The notes under the pieces are model-generated. The model searched no databases. It saw nothing but the letters and a program-made list of their open reading frames with translations, and was not told the DNA's origin. Position numbers and translations under genes: made by a program. From an uncultured Eubacteriales bacterium (GTDB lineage: Bacteria; Bacillota; Clostridia; Oscillospirales; CAG-272), in contig CATKFO010000050.1 in the NCBI GenBank assembly GCA_949747515.1, positions 1 to 39,519 of the forward strand: a stretch of DNA of 39,519 bases, read 5' to 3'. Below are positions 17,671-26,144 of the stretch, in pieces (position 1 is the stretch's first letter; every line of letters begins with the position of its first letter).

Positions 17671-17996
17671 CATCCTTCGCAAAGAAGATCAGACATAATC
17701 TCGTCAATCGTCGTTGGAGTTACAAGACCTTGCGACACAAGATCAAAAATATTGTTCGCCTTCGTCTTACTTCGCGAAATATCATTGAAAAAGCTTTCGT
17801 CATATTTTTTAGATTCCGTATCGCATATCGAAAGAAAAAGCGAATAATATTCATTATGTTCAGATAAAGGCGATAGTGCAATTTCTTTATCAACACAGCA
17901 AGCTTCACGCGTCAAATACAAAACATAATTTGCTTCTAAGTTTTCAAACCTTTTCTTTACGTTACGTATAGGAATCGCCGTATTTTTATTATTCAT
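17670..17996 (-). CDS. Small DUF6514-like protein
   Basis: A 108-residue soluble protein. AAAGGATAG lies about 10 bases before the ATG, which supports it as a real gene. The pattern YVLYLTREACCV followed by a helix-rich C-terminal half with FFNDISRSKTKANNIFDLVSQGLVTP and DEIMSDLL resembles the small Clostridial family DUF6514, in which a beta segment with a DIS or NIS step is followed by a helix ending near LSP and V-DFL. No biochemical role is known for that family. It stands alone with its own promoter and a leader of about 100 bases. Identification is from memory of the pattern and only moderately sure. Confidence 0.6.
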   Translation of the reverse strand: MNNKNTAIPIRNVKKRFENLEANYVLYLTREACCVDKEIALSPLSEHNEYYSLFLSICDTESKKYDESFFNDISRSKTKANNIFDLVSQGLVTPTTIDEIMSDLLCEG

Positions 17997-18105
17997 TGTT
18001 TTCTCTATCCTTTCAGAGTTATAGTTTATCGACGCAGCTCATACCTTTTTTATAAATCGGCTGTATACGAGAAGGCTTTTTTAAAGGTATAGATGCGCGT
18101 TAATT

Positions 18106-18134
18106 ATTATACGCTGAAAAGCTATCGGTCTGAA
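18106..18134 (-). promoter_or_regulatory. Predicted promoter of the DUF6514-like gene
   Basis: On the minus strand TTCAGA (18129-18134) and TATAAT (18106-18111) are 17 bases apart. The leader of about 100 bases to the ATG contains an ATACCTTT/AAAGGTAT inverted repeat that could fold over most of it. Confidence 0.6.
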
Positions 18135-18356
18135 AATTAAGATTTTCACATTTTTGCTCAATTCAGGGACTATAATACCGAAAAATCATTTGTATTCCGT
18201 TATTTCATACGCAAAATATATAATTACATTCTAAAATTAAGCTCTATTTTTTACATGACAATTTTAATATATACGCAACGTTAGGCGGTATAGATTAAGA
18301 GGCTAAGTATCTTTTTATAAACCTCAAGGTATTCCATATAATTAGATCGAAATAAA

Positions 18357-18390
18357 AAAACGGAAAAAGCAGACGAGCTCTCTCCGTTTT
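18357..18390. terminator. Second terminator-like hairpin downstream of rpmA
   Basis: AAAACGGA (18357-18364) pairs with TCCGTTTT (18383-18390). The minus strand then continues into a T run (A run at 18354-18360 on plus). It backs up the hairpin nearer to rpmA. Confidence 0.6.
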
Positions 18391-18401
18391 AAATTATAAA
18401 T

Positions 18402-18436
18402 AAAACCCCGCTTCACGATTTCTCAAAGCGAGGTTT
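18402..18436 (-). terminator. Terminator of the rplU-prp-rpmA operon
   Basis: On the minus strand AACCTCGCTT pairs with AAGCGGGGTT (plus positions 18426-18435 and 18404-18413) and is followed by TTTTATTTATAA. It starts 13 bases after the rpmA stop. Confidence 0.85.
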
Positions 18437-18448
18437 CAGTGTAAAAAC

Positions 18449-18727
18449 TTAGTCGGCGTATACGCTTACCTGTCTTCTGCCGCCGGCGATGTGCTCAAAC
18501 TTTACCTTGCCGTCGACTAAAGCGAAGAGAGTGTCGTCAGATCCGCGTCCAACGTTATTACCGGGATGGATCTTAGTGCCTCTCTGACGTATGATGATAT
18601 TTCCGGCGATTACAGCCTGACCGTCTGCGCGCTTTACGCCAAGTCTTTTCGACTCGCTGTCGCGGCCGTTCTTAGTAGAACCAACGCCTTTTTTATGTGC
18701 GAAAAACTGAAGTCCTATTCTAATCAT
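18449..18727 (-). CDS. rpmA: Ribosomal protein L27
   Basis: A 92-residue large-subunit ribosomal protein with the strongly conserved core [21 protein letters not shown] and the C-terminal GRRQVSVY. The start is ATG 18727, which gives [14 protein letters not shown]: the nine-residue extension MIRIGLQFF typical of Firmicutes L27. In S. aureus and relatives the protease Prp removes this extension before the Ala to expose the mature N-terminus that reaches the peptidyl-transferase centre. The prp gene is directly upstream, 50 bases away, so processing is very likely. An upstream in-frame ATG at 18781 overlaps the prp stop and is not expected to be used. Confidence 0.97.
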   Translation of the reverse strand: MIRIGLQFFAHKKGVGSTKNGRDSESKRLGVKRADGQAVIAGNIIIRQRGTKIHPGNNVGRGSDDTLFALVDGKVKFEHIAGGRRQVSVYAD

Positions 18728-18777
18728 TATTATAACCTTTAACCTTTCTATAAAATCTTTGTCGCGACTTGCCGTTA

Positions 18778-19128
18778 TCAATCGTCTGCGACTTCAACGT
18801 CAAGATAATCGTAATATTCTTCCAGCAAATCGTTCAGTTGATAGTAATACCCTTTAATGAGTCCTTCAACTGCAAATCTCTTTTTTTCATCAGCTTCAAA
18901 TTCGGGAAGAGCGCACATCGCCTTCACAGTAATATCGGTCGTCGCCTCGTCGATATTGTAGTCGACGTCGCCGGCATACGATATCTCTATAGTATTTAAT
19001 ATGAGCATCGTCATAGAAGACAGCGCCGCGCAGAGAACGTCGTCGCCGCTTTCACCATAACCCGTATGTCCCTTTTCATGAAACCCGTAAAACAGACCGT
19101 CCCGCCTAAAAAATATTACTTTCGTCAT
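18778..19128 (-). CDS. prp: Ribosomal-processing cysteine protease Prp
   Basis: A 116-residue protease of the Prp (YsxB) family. The dyad is visible as His21 in [20 protein letters not shown] and Cys33 in the same motif. Prp cleaves the N-terminal extension of L27, and the extended L27 is encoded next to it. It lies between rplU and rpmA, the usual Firmicutes order, with only two bases after rplU. The acidic C-terminal tail ([14 protein letters not shown]) is longer and more acidic than the core needs. High confidence from motif and context. Confidence 0.95.
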   Translation of the reverse strand: MTKVIFFRRDGLFYGFHEKGHTGYGESGDDVLCAALSSMTMLILNTIEISYAGDVDYNIDEATTDITVKAMCALPEFEADEKKRFAVEGLIKGYYYQLNDLLEEYYDYLDVEVADD

Positions 19129-19130
19129 AA

Positions 19131-19442
19131 TTAAAGAGCAATCTTCTCGATCTGAACCTTTGTGTACGGCTGTCTATGACCGAGCTTGCGTTTTTCGTTC
19201 TTCTTAGGCTTATAAGTCATAACGTAGATTTTCTTAGCTTTACCGTTTTTCACGACGTTCGCCGTCACGGTAGCTCCCGAAACCGTAGGAGCGCCTACTT
19301 TGACGCCGTCGGCGCCGGACACTGCGAGAACGCGATCAAACGTAATTTTTTCGCCTTCTTCAACTCCGAGCTTTTCAACGAAGATAACGTCGCCTTCGCT
19401 GACCTTGTACTGCTTTCCGCCTGTTTCTATAATTGCAAACAT
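19131..19442 (-). CDS. rplU: Ribosomal protein L21
   Basis: A 103-residue large-subunit protein beginning [18 protein letters not shown] and ending with the conserved [17 protein letters not shown], which contact 23S rRNA. I use ATG 19442; the in-frame codons farther upstream fall in the leader and promoter. The GTGAGG ribosome site is 9 bases before the ATG. It is the first gene of the rplU-prp-rpmA operon, driven from the promoter at 19528-19556, with a folded leader between. Confidence 0.97.
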   Translation of the reverse strand: MFAIIETGGKQYKVSEGDVIFVEKLGVEEGEKITFDRVLAVSGADGVKVGAPTVSGATVTANVVKNGKAKKIYVMTYKPKKNEKRKLGHRQPYTKVQIEKIAL

Positions 19443-19521
19443 GAAAAGCGCCTCACTTTCTTTATGTGAACTCGCCGGGGTGGGTAAGCGTCGCTTTTTT
19501 ATAACCCGCGCCCATGCGGCT
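19443..19521 (-). ncRNA. Probable L21-type ribosomal leader
   Basis: The 79-base leader before rplU can fold. On the minus strand its 5' AAAAGCCGC can pair with GGCGCTTTT at its 3' end, the inner CGGGT can pair with an ACCC run, and TTCAC pairs with the GTGAG of the ribosome site. This fits an autoregulatory L21 leader, which many Firmicutes carry in this position. The call rests on position and pairing, not on a covariance search. Confidence 0.5.
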
Positions 19522-19527
19522 TTTAAC

Positions 19528-19556
19528 ATTATACCATCTCTTGCCGGACAAGTCAA
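19528..19556 (-). promoter_or_regulatory. Promoter of the rplU-prp-rpmA operon
   Basis: On the minus strand TTGACT (19551-19556) and TATAAT (19528-19533) are 17 bases apart, just one mismatch from consensus. Start of transcription is expected near 19521, giving the leader described. Confidence 0.88.
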
Positions 19557-19597
19557 TACTTCTTTTGTACGTTTCGAAGCATATCGTCCGTATTTTT

Positions 19598-20758
19598 TTA
19601 TTTTCCGATCTTTATCGTGCGAATTATTCCTTCGCAGGCCTCGATTTTTTCTATAACGGACTGCGGAATATCTCCCTCGGTATCGATAAGCGTGCAGGCG
19701 TATTCGCCCTTAGAACGATTAGCCATGTTCTCAATGTTGATTCCTGCGTCTGAGAAAGCCGAGGTGGTGGTCGAAATCATATTGGGAACGTTCAAATGAA
19801 GGACGACAAGTCTATGGTCTCCGCTACGCGGCATGGAAACGGAAGGATAATTTACGCTGTTAGCGATGTTTCCATTTTCCAGATAATCGATAAGCTGACG
19901 AGCCGCCATAACGGCGCAGTTATCCTCGCTCTCCGCGGTAGACGCGCCAAGGTGAGGAATCGTTATAATGCCCGGAGTTCTCACAGTCTCTTCCGTTGGA
20001 AAATCGGTTACGTAAGAAGCGACGCGTCCGTCCTCTATAGCCTCTTTCATATCGGAAGCGCAAACAAGGTCGGCGCGGGACAGATTGATTATGCGAACGC
20101 CTTTTTTCATCATGGAAATGGAGCCTGCGTTTATCATATTTTTCGTTTCTTTAGTCGCGGGAACATGAAGGGTTATATAGTCGCAGGTTTTGAATATTTC
20201 TTCATACGAAACGGCCTTTCCGATAGAACGCGAAAGATGCCACGCGGCGTCGACGGTAATGTAAGGATCGCATCCGACAACGTTCATGCCAAGGGACTTA
20301 GCGGCGTTGGCGACCATACCTCCGATAGCTCCGAGACCGATGACGCCGAGCGTCTTTCCCTCAAGTTCGACTCCAGCGTAAGCGGATTTTCCTTTTTCTA
20401 CTGACTTCGCAACATCCTCGGTAAGAGTGTTGGCCCACTCTATTCCTCCGACTATATTACGAGACGAAAGCAGCAAGGCCGCGATCGCAAGCTCCTTAAC
20501 TCCGTTTGCGTTAGCTCCCGGAGTATTGAAAACCACGACGCCCTTCTTCGCGCATTCCTCCGTAGGAATATTGTTTACTCCCGCTCCGCAGCGCGCGATA
20601 GCGGCGAGGCTCTGAGGGAATTCCATATCGTGCATAGAAGCGGAACGAACCATGATCGCGTTGGGATCTTCAAACTCCGTGCTGATATCGTACTTTTCCC
20701 TGTCGAATTCGTTAAGCCCTGTCGGGGCGATTTTATTGAGCAATTTTATCTGCGCCAT
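19598..20758 (-). CDS. serA: D-3-phosphoglycerate dehydrogenase
   Basis: A 386-residue NAD-dependent dehydrogenase making 3-phosphohydroxypyruvate, the first step of serine synthesis. The Rossmann motif GLGAIGG is at 141-147, with Asp164 closing the NAD site. Catalytic residues are Arg228 (NLSRAD), a Glu near 256 and His269 (PHLGAST). A C-terminal ACT domain (about 317-386) suggests feedback control by serine, as in other ACT-bearing SerA forms. It is shorter than SerA with the extra intervening domain. serC lies 33 bases upstream on the same strand, so the two form a serine operon. Confidence 0.95.
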   Translation of the reverse strand: MAQIKLLNKIAPTGLNEFDREKYDISTEFEDPNAIMVRSASMHDMEFPQSLAAIARCGAGVNNIPTEECAKKGVVVFNTPGANANGVKELAIAALLLSSRNIVGGIEWANTLTEDVAKSVEKGKSAYAGVELEGKTLGVIGLGAIGGMVANAAKSLGMNVVGCDPYITVDAAWHLSRSIGKAVSYEEIFKTCDYITLHVPATKETKNMINAGSISMMKKGVRIINLSRADLVCASDMKEAIEDGRVASYVTDFPTEETVRTPGIITIPHLGASTAESEDNCAVMAARQLIDYLENGNIANSVNYPSVSMPRSGDHRLVVLHLNVPNMISTTTSAFSDAGINIENMANRSKGEYACTLIDTEGDIPQSVIEKIEACEGIIRTIKIGK

Positions 20759-20791
20759 TTCAGTCTATCCTTTCGTTATCCAATCTATCGA

Positions 20792-21874
20792 TCACTTAGG
20801 GTTCTTTTCTGCAAAATCTTTCATAAACGTAACGAGAGCCTCGACTCCTTCGTAAGGCATCGCGTTATAGATGGAAGCTCTCATTCCGCCGACGGAACGG
20901 TGTCCCTTCAGATTCATAAGACCGGCTTTTTCAGCTTCCTTCGGGAATTTTTTATCGAGCTCTTCAACTCCGGTTATAAACGTAACGTTCATCATGGAGC
21001 GGGAATCCTTCGCCACGGGCGCCACGTAATAATCCTGAGAGTCAAGGTAATCGTACAGGAGAGCCGCTTTCTTCTCGTTGCGACGCTTCATTTCTTCAAG
21101 TCCGCCTATAGATAAAATCCAGTCGAATACCAGACCGGCTACGTAAATCGGCCAGCACGGAGGCGTGTTGTACATTGAATCGTTATCGGCCATAAGCTTA
21201 TAATCGAGCATAGCCGGCGTCTCCGGACGAGCGTTTCCGAGAAGATCCTCTCTCACTATCACGACGGTAAGTCCCGCGGGAGCCATGTTCTTTTGAGCTC
21301 CTGCGTAAATAACGCCGAACTTTGAGACGTCGACAGGCTCGGATATAATGCACGACGACATATCGGCGACAAGCGGAATATCTCCCGTATCCGGTATGTA
21401 GCCGAATTTAGTGCCGTATATAGTGTTATTGAAGCACATGTGCACGTAATCAGCGTCGGCGCGGAAAGTATCGCGCGTTACGGACGGAACCCGTGAAAAA
21501 TTCTCTTCTTTTGAAGAAGCCGCCGCCGCTACGTCTCCGTACTTCTGCGCTTCCTTGTACGCCTTAGTTGAGAACTGACCGCTGAGAATGTAGTCGGCTT
21601 TTCCTGTCTTCATAAGGTTCAGGGGAACGGCCGCGAACTGAGTAGACGCTCCTCCCTGAAGGAAAAGTACTTTATAGTTGTCGGGAATGTTCATCAGCTT
21701 TCTGAAAGAAGCCTCGGCGTTCGCTATAATAGGCTCGAAAGCCGCCGAACGGTGACTCATCTCCATCACCGACATACCTGTGTCGCCGTAAGCGAGAAGG
21801 TCGGCTTTCGCGCTCTCTAATACTTCAAGAGGAAGCATGGACGGACCCGCCGAAAAATTATATACTCTGTTCAT
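20792..21874 (-). CDS. serC: Phosphoserine aminotransferase
   Basis: A 360-residue PLP enzyme converting 3-phosphohydroxypyruvate and glutamate to phosphoserine. It starts with MNRVYNFSAGPSMLP, the family signature. The PLP lysine is in YAGAQKNMAPAG, and the C-terminal GHRSVGGMRASIYNAMP box binds phosphate. The start at 21874 has TTGGAGAAC seven bases upstream; a longer in-frame reading would begin at the promoter. It sits first in the serC-serA operon. serB is not in the window. Confidence 0.97.
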   Translation of the reverse strand: MNRVYNFSAGPSMLPLEVLESAKADLLAYGDTGMSVMEMSHRSAAFEPIIANAEASFRKLMNIPDNYKVLFLQGGASTQFAAVPLNLMKTGKADYILSGQFSTKAYKEAQKYGDVAAAASSKEENFSRVPSVTRDTFRADADYVHMCFNNTIYGTKFGYIPDTGDIPLVADMSSCIISEPVDVSKFGVIYAGAQKNMAPAGLTVVIVREDLLGNARPETPAMLDYKLMADNDSMYNTPPCWPIYVAGLVFDWILSIGGLEEMKRRNEKKAALLYDYLDSQDYYVAPVAKDSRSMMNVTFITGVEELDKKFPKEAEKAGLMNLKGHRSVGGMRASIYNAMPYEGVEALVTFMKDFAEKNPK

Positions 21875-21938
21875 ATCGTTCTCCAATCTGCGTCCGCCGT
21901 ATTCGCGGGCGAAAAGTGTATAAGTGTATATTGGTATA

Positions 21939-21967
21939 ATTATACTACTTCTTGAATCAATGTGCAA
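21939..21967 (-). promoter_or_regulatory. Predicted promoter of serC-serA
   Basis: On the minus strand TATAAT (21939-21944) has TTGCAC (21962-21967) 17 bases upstream. The -10 box is perfect, the -35 box weak, as in a promoter that may need an activator. Confidence 0.5.
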
Positions 21968-22058
21968 TAGAAAAATCATACAATTTGAAACTGAACATGC
22001 AAATTTCTTCTCTAAAATTTATAACCCGATACCAAAACGGAAAATCCCCCCGTTTTTA

Positions 22059-22087
22059 TTGAAATAAAACGATCAATATGTTATAAT
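22059..22087 (+). promoter_or_regulatory. Promoter of rimM-trmD
   Basis: TTGAAA (22059-22064) and TATAAT (22082-22087) are separated by 17 bases. Transcription would begin about 50 bases before the rimM ATG. Confidence 0.85.
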
Positions 22088-22145
22088 TTTTATAAAATCA
22101 GCGGATTTGCGTCCGCATCGACAATTTCAAATAAAGAGGTAATCT

Positions 22146-22667
22146 ATGCCGCTCAAAAAATATCTGCTTTGCGCAAAAGCCGTTTCCACACACGGGGTCC
22201 GCGGAACCGTGAGACTTGAATGCCACGCCGATTCCCCGGAAGCAATCTGCTCGCTGAAGAAACTTTATGTAAAAGACGGAGACGATTACAAAAGCATGAA
22301 CGTGACGAAGGCTTCAAGACAAAAAGGAATGGCTCTCGTCTCCTTCGAAGGAGTGGAAACCCTCGAAGACGCGGTAAGACTGAAAGGAAAAGAATTCTAC
22401 GCCGACCGCGACGACTTTAACCTCCCGGAAGGAGCGAGGTTTATAGCCGACATTGAAGGACTTCAGGTAATCGACGAGGAGTCGGGAGAGGTTATCGGCG
22501 TAGTATCTCAAATTATGACCGGACGTTCTCAAAATATTTACGTTGTCAAAGATGTAAAGGGCGGAGAATTTATGATACCCGACGTAAGCGAATTCATACG
22601 AAAGATAGAGGTAGAAGGCGAACAAGCCGGAGTTTACGTTAAACTGATAGACGGGATGAGAGGATAA
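22146..22667 (+). CDS. rimM: Ribosome maturation factor RimM
   Basis: A 173-residue 30S assembly factor that binds S19 and helps mature the 16S rRNA 3' domain. The N-terminal RimM domain has the GVRGTVRLECHAD box (about residues 18-30) and the C-terminal half (about 100-170) is a PRC-barrel with DEESGEVIGVVSQI and EFMIPDVSEFIRKI. AGAGGT lies before the ATG. The stop is two bases before trmD, its usual partner. rpsP and rplS, often in the same operon, are absent here, so this is a reduced version of the cluster. Confidence 0.96.
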   Translation: MPLKKYLLCAKAVSTHGVRGTVRLECHADSPEAICSLKKLYVKDGDDYKSMNVTKASRQKGMALVSFEGVETLEDAVRLKGKEFYADRDDFNLPEGARFIADIEGLQVIDEESGEVIGVVSQIMTGRSQNIYVVKDVKGGEFMIPDVSEFIRKIEVEGEQAGVYVKLIDGMRG

Positions 22668-22669
22668 CG

Positions 22670-23383
22670 ATGAACATAGATATAATGACTCTTTTTCCGG
22701 AATACGTGGATATGATTCTATCTGAAAGCATTATCGGAAGGGCGAGAAACAACGGTCGTCTAAGTATCAAAACCTACAATATACGAGACTGGTCTGAGGA
22801 TAAGCATCGAAGAGTAGACGACGCTCCGTATGGAGGCGGAAAAGGAATGCTGATGGCGGCGCCGCCTATATACAGATGCCACGAAGCTATAAAAAAAATC
22901 CGCGGATACGCGGAGTCAAGCAAAGTAAAGACTATATATATGTCCCCTAAAGGAGAAAAATTCACTCAAAAATCAGCGTCCTCTCTTGCAAATGAAGAAG
23001 GAATTATTATACTTTGCGGTCATTACGAAGGCGTTGACGAGAGAATAATCGAAGAAATCGTCGATCTTGAAATTTCAATCGGGGATTTCGTGCTTACAGG
23101 AGGCGAGCTGCCCGCGTGCATAGTCGCCGATTGCGTCGGAAGACTGTGCGACGGAGTTCTTTCCGATCCGGAATGTTTTGAAAAAGAATCTTTTTCTGTG
23201 TCCGACGGCCTTCTTGAATATCCTCAATATACCCGGCCGTATGAATTTCATGGAAAAACAGTTCCCGAGGAACTCGTTTCCGGGCACCACGGGAACATTG
23301 AAAAATGGAGGCGTGAAAAAGCGCTGGAAATTACCCTTCAAAGACGACCGGATCTTGTTAAAAAAAATCCGTCGGGAAATTAA
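22670..23383 (+). CDS. trmD: tRNA (guanine-37-N1)-methyltransferase
   Basis: A 237-residue SPOUT-class enzyme that methylates G37 in tRNAs reading CNN codons, using S-adenosylmethionine, to prevent frameshifting. The start MNIDIMTLFPEYVD and the trefoil-knot segment SIGDFVLTGGELPACI (about residues 135-150) are diagnostic, as are GGGKGMLM near 60 and the C-terminal TRPYEFHGKTVPEEL. AGAGGA is found in the end of rimM, so translation is probably coupled. Length is normal for the family. Confidence 0.97.
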   Translation: MNIDIMTLFPEYVDMILSESIIGRARNNGRLSIKTYNIRDWSEDKHRRVDDAPYGGGKGMLMAAPPIYRCHEAIKKIRGYAESSKVKTIYMSPKGEKFTQKSASSLANEEGIIILCGHYEGVDERIIEEIVDLEISIGDFVLTGGELPACIVADCVGRLCDGVLSDPECFEKESFSVSDGLLEYPQYTRPYEFHGKTVPEELVSGHHGNIEKWRREKALEITLQRRPDLVKKNPSGN

Positions 23384-23403
23384 ACGGAGCGGCGATTTTA
23401 TTT

Positions 23404-23967
23404 TTACGCAAGTCCTAAAAAGTTAAAAACGCCGTTCGCGACTCCTTCCGCGAATAAGTCCGGTCTTGTAGACATCAAAGACGCCTCGTAAGGATTCGTA
23501 ATAAATCCAAGTTCTACTAAAACCGCCGGCATACGTGTTTTGCGAAGAACATACAAAGACGGACGCGCGAACACTCCTCTCGTCGGCAGTCCGGTGGAAT
23601 CGTTCAGTCCTTCGAGTATGTTGCGCGCAAGTTCTGCGGCGACGCTGCCTCTACGATATACGTACGCTTCAGAACCTTCTGCGGACGGAGCGTCGGCCGC
23701 GTTCGTATGAAGACTTATGAAATAATCCGCTCCCCACGAATTCGCTTCGTTTACCCTTGCGGCGAGAGACGTAGCGTTAGAAGTCCCCAGCTGAGTTTCG
23801 GGAGTCGGGCGAGAAAGCCGCGTTTCAATACCGTTTGCGTTAAGTATATCGGCCAACCTGACTCCGATATCGTATACTATGTCCTGTTCGCGGAGTCCGT
23901 TTCCTTCGGCTCCGGCGTTTGGATTGCGCGGATTATGTCCCTGATCGATATAAATTTTTGTCGGCAC
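23404..23967 (-). CDS. N-acetylmuramoyl-L-alanine amidase (Amidase_3)
   Basis: A 187-residue zinc amidase consisting of the catalytic domain only. Zinc ligands are His11 (DQGHNP), Glu27 and His87 (SLHTNA); the catalytic Glu152 is in VELGFITN. It cuts the bond between muramic acid and L-alanine of peptidoglycan. I prefer the GTG start at 23967 (GAGAGGATGG lies 8-17 bases upstream), since the extra N-terminal residues of a longer reading are not family-like. No signal peptide or wall-binding domain is present, as in sporulation or lysis amidases released by mother-cell lysis; whether that is the case here is unknown. Confidence 0.9.
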   Translation of the reverse strand: MPTKIYIDQGHNPRNPNAGAEGNGLREQDIVYDIGVRLADILNANGIETRLSRPTPETQLGTSNATSLAARVNEANSWGADYFISLHTNAADAPSAEGSEAYVYRRGSVAAELARNILEGLNDSTGLPTRGVFARPSLYVLRKTRMPAVLVELGFITNPYEASLMSTRPDLFAEGVANGVFNFLGLA

Positions 23968-24102
23968 TTTATTTCCATCCTCTCTGTCAATTAAATAGTT
24001 ACAATTTATTTTATGCCGCAAAAATACAAAGCGTGAGAAATTTATAGGCGAAAGATATAATAAAAAAATATATTATAGCCAAGATAGGTTGAGACCTGGA
24101 TT

Positions 24103-24840
24103 ATGAAAGATATTCAAAAAATACTGAGCCGCGTAAGGCGCGCGTCGGAAAAATATTCTATGATCAGACACGGCGACTTAGTGGCGGTAGGATTATCCGG
24201 AGGAAAGGATTCGATCGTATTGCTTAAAGCGTTGGCGGCTCTGAGAAGATTCGACGCTTTCTCGTTCGAACTTAAAGCATTTACCGTCGATCCCGCGTTT
24301 GAAAAAATAAAAGGCGGGACCTCGCTCGATACGAAAGCTTTGTCCGACTTTTGCTCTTCTCTCGGCGTAGAGCATCATGTAATAAAAACTCAAATAGCCG
24401 AAATAGTTTTCGAAGAAAGGCGGGAAACAAGCCCTTGCAGTCTTTGCGCTCATATGAGACGCGGAGCGCTGTCGGAAGCCGCCGAAGCCGCGGGATGCGC
24501 TTCTCTTGCGCTCGGACATAATATGGACGACGCCGTCGAAACGTATATAATGAATATCTTTAGAGGCGGTCGAGCCGGATGCTTTTCTCCCGTTACAGAA
24601 TATAACGACAAATCCATACGAATCGTCAGGCCTCTCGTATATCTCAGAGAACATGAAATAGCATCGTACGCTCGACGCGCTTTGTTGCCCGTCGCTGAAA
24701 AATCATGCCCTATGGACGGAAATACGGAGAGGCAGCATATTCGCGAGCTCCTGCGCGGCGAGGATAAAAGAGAACGAGGGCTCCACAGGCGAATCCTCGG
24801 CGCGATTGAAAGATCGGAAATAGACGGTTGGAAAGAATAG
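24103..24840 (+). CDS. TtcA-like tRNA thiolation enzyme (PP-loop ATPase)
   Basis: A 245-residue ATP-pyrophosphatase with the PP-loop SGGKDS at 32-37. Three cysteines match the iron-sulfur ligands of TtcA: Cys112 and Cys115 in CSLC and Cys202 in KSCPMDGN. GHNMDDAVETYIMNIFRGG (138-156) is the second family box. TtcA makes 2-thiocytidine 32 in tRNA; in Firmicutes close relatives of this size with the same cysteines exist whose exact target is not proven, so the specific reaction is inferred. The TspO-like gene downstream overlaps or follows closely. Confidence 0.85.
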   Translation: MKDIQKILSRVRRASEKYSMIRHGDLVAVGLSGGKDSIVLLKALAALRRFDAFSFELKAFTVDPAFEKIKGGTSLDTKALSDFCSSLGVEHHVIKTQIAEIVFEERRETSPCSLCAHMRRGALSEAAEAAGCASLALGHNMDDAVETYIMNIFRGGRAGCFSPVTEYNDKSIRIVRPLVYLREHEIASYARRALLPVAEKSCPMDGNTERQHIRELLRGEDKRERGLHRRILGAIERSEIDGWKE

Positions 24841-24899
24841 CCTCGCGCCGCCCCGCATATTATGAAACAAATACTGAAATGAAACGCGGGGATTACACT

Positions 24900-25394
24900 G
24901 TGAAACAGAAAATAATACGAGAGCTTCGCGCGCTCGGAGACGTTTGGAGACAACTGACAGGAATAGCTTTTATAACGGCCGTTTTCGGTACGATTATATG
25001 GATATCGTGCGACAACATATCCTTCGTTTGGCACACGTCGTGTCTGCCGCCGTTTACGCCTCCCATGCCGGTTATGTTCTTTATTTGGCTCCTCGCTTAC
25101 GCTCTGTTCGGGGCTCTGCTGTTTTTGTCGGCTCATAACTTTTGCGGCTGTTCCGACGGCGGCGTTTTTTATGCTCTGGTTTCGTATTTGTCCTCTCTAT
25201 TCTGGTGCCCATCAGTGTTCTTTACCGGAGGAGTCGCGGCCATAGTAGCCCTTTTTCTTTCTCTATTTTGTCTGTTTCTCGTCATACGCCGAAAGGCGAT
25301 AAGAACCTTCGTCGTATGTTTCTGCGTTTCGATTATTTTTATAATTGAAATATACGCCCTGCTTTTCACCGTCGGTTTTATGATACTTAACTGA
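24900..25394 (+). CDS. TspO/MBR-like membrane protein (divergent)
   Basis: A 164-residue protein with about five membrane helices. The stretch LPPFTPPMPVMFFIWLLAY and following LFGALLFL resembles the TspO signature in which PP precedes a FxxxW membrane helix. TspO proteins bind tetrapyrroles; a role here is unknown and the rest of the protein diverges. I choose the GTG start at 24900 because CGGGGAT lies a few bases upstream, whereas the ATG codons at 24828 and 24879 lack a ribosome site. It probably shares a transcript with the TtcA-like gene, 59 bases upstream. A generic five-helix membrane protein remains possible. Confidence 0.6.
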   Translation: MKQKIIRELRALGDVWRQLTGIAFITAVFGTIIWISCDNISFVWHTSCLPPFTPPMPVMFFIWLLAYALFGALLFLSAHNFCGCSDGGVFYALVSYLSSLFWCPSVFFTGGVAAIVALFLSLFCLFLVIRRKAIRTFVVCFCVSIIFIIEIYALLFTVGFMILN

Positions 25395-25427
25395 ATGAAT
25401 CGATTACTTTTTACTTCACAATAATTC

Positions 25428-25892
25428 TTACTTCTCTATTTGAACATATGTAAAAACTTTGTCTGTAGACGCCTTAAATTTCAAACCGGAATTTAATAGA
25501 GCTGGGAGCAACTTCTTATCTATAGCCGTCTTATCTATACTGAATGAACTGATAACAAAGATGGTCCCCCCGAATTTTAATACTCTCAAACACTCGGATA
25601 AAACGTCGTCTATGATCCTATCCAAATGAGCAATTGCATTATACATTATAACCGTATCAAAACTCTCGTCGTCGTATGACATTGAAGTCGCGTTCATTTG
25701 CTCAAAAGTAACATTGACGCGTTCATTGATCTTTTCACTCAGCCTGAAGTCGTCAAGATCAATACAGAAGACAGATTTAGATATTTTTGAAGCTTCAATA
25801 GAAAAGTCCGCGCGTCCGCATGCTACTTCAAGAATTATCTTATTCTGAATATGGCTTTGAATATTGTTTATTACTTTACGTACCCGCGTCAT
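25428..25892 (-). CDS. Class I SAM-dependent methyltransferase (short)
   Basis: A 154-residue protein with a Rossmann methyltransferase core: motif I ILEVACGRADFSIEA at about 20-34, an acidic Asp-Leu-Asp after the second strand, motif with FDTVIMYNAIAHLDRI near 81-96 and LRVLKFGGTIFVISS near 105-119. It resembles the methyltransferase type 11 or 25 families, but the usual C-terminal extra strands are short. Substrate is unknown. GAGGGGAG lies just upstream of the ATG. The gene diverges from the lipoprotein gene and has its own promoter, so it is intact though small. Confidence 0.8.
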   Translation of the reverse strand: MTRVRKVINNIQSHIQNKIILEVACGRADFSIEASKISKSVFCIDLDDFRLSEKINERVNVTFEQMNATSMSYDDESFDTVIMYNAIAHLDRIIDDVLSECLRVLKFGGTIFVISSFSIDKTAIDKKLLPALLNSGLKFKASTDKVFTYVQIEK

Positions 25893-25961
25893 AACGCTCC
25901 CCTCTCAAAGTGAATATTTTCGTAAACGATAAACTGAAAACAAATTCGTAATATAATTTTT

Positions 25962-25990
25962 ATTGTAACATCAAATCGCCTAACTTTCAA
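25962..25990 (-). promoter_or_regulatory. Promoter of the methyltransferase gene
   Basis: On the minus strand TTGAAA (25985-25990) and TACAAT (25962-25967) are 17 bases apart. The first TCGCCTA repeat (25976-25982) falls in its spacer, a position suitable for repression. Confidence 0.75.
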
Positions 25991-26144
25991 GAAAAACGTA
26001 AACATATATCGCCTAAAGTTGTTTCTATATCTTAATCCGCGACGCAAAGTCGCCTATGATCAATCGGTATACATTTACATTATTTCTATTGACAAAGCGT
26101 CGCTTTTCATATATAATATACGCATCAAATACTATTTTCGCCTA
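25976..26144. repeat. Four direct TCGCCTA repeats
   Basis: Exact 7-base copies start at 25976, 26009, 26050 and 26138, all on the plus strand. One lies inside the methyltransferase promoter and the last about 20 bases after the -10 box of the lipoprotein promoter. A further copy, inverted, is at 24045-24051 in the gap between the amidase and TtcA-like genes. Confidence 0.6.
26089..26117 (+). promoter_or_regulatory. Consensus promoter of the lipoprotein gene
   Basis: TTGACA (26089-26094) and TATAAT (26112-26117) with a 17-base spacer match the consensus exactly. The start is expected near 26124, about 75 bases before the coding start. Confidence 0.9.

Larger units (their letters stand above)
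17997..18448. other. AT-rich intergenic region
   Basis: A 452-base gap holding, from left to right, the leader and promoter of the DUF6514-like gene, about 220 bases of AT-rich DNA in which I see nothing, and two terminator hairpins ending the rplU-prp-rpmA operon. Confidence 0.6.

Noticed and set aside
22034..22056. AAAACGG...CCGTTTT hairpin between serC and rimM
   Set aside because: Short stem in the divergent region, partly overlapping the rimM promoter area; no gene is transcribed into it, so it is not a credible terminator.
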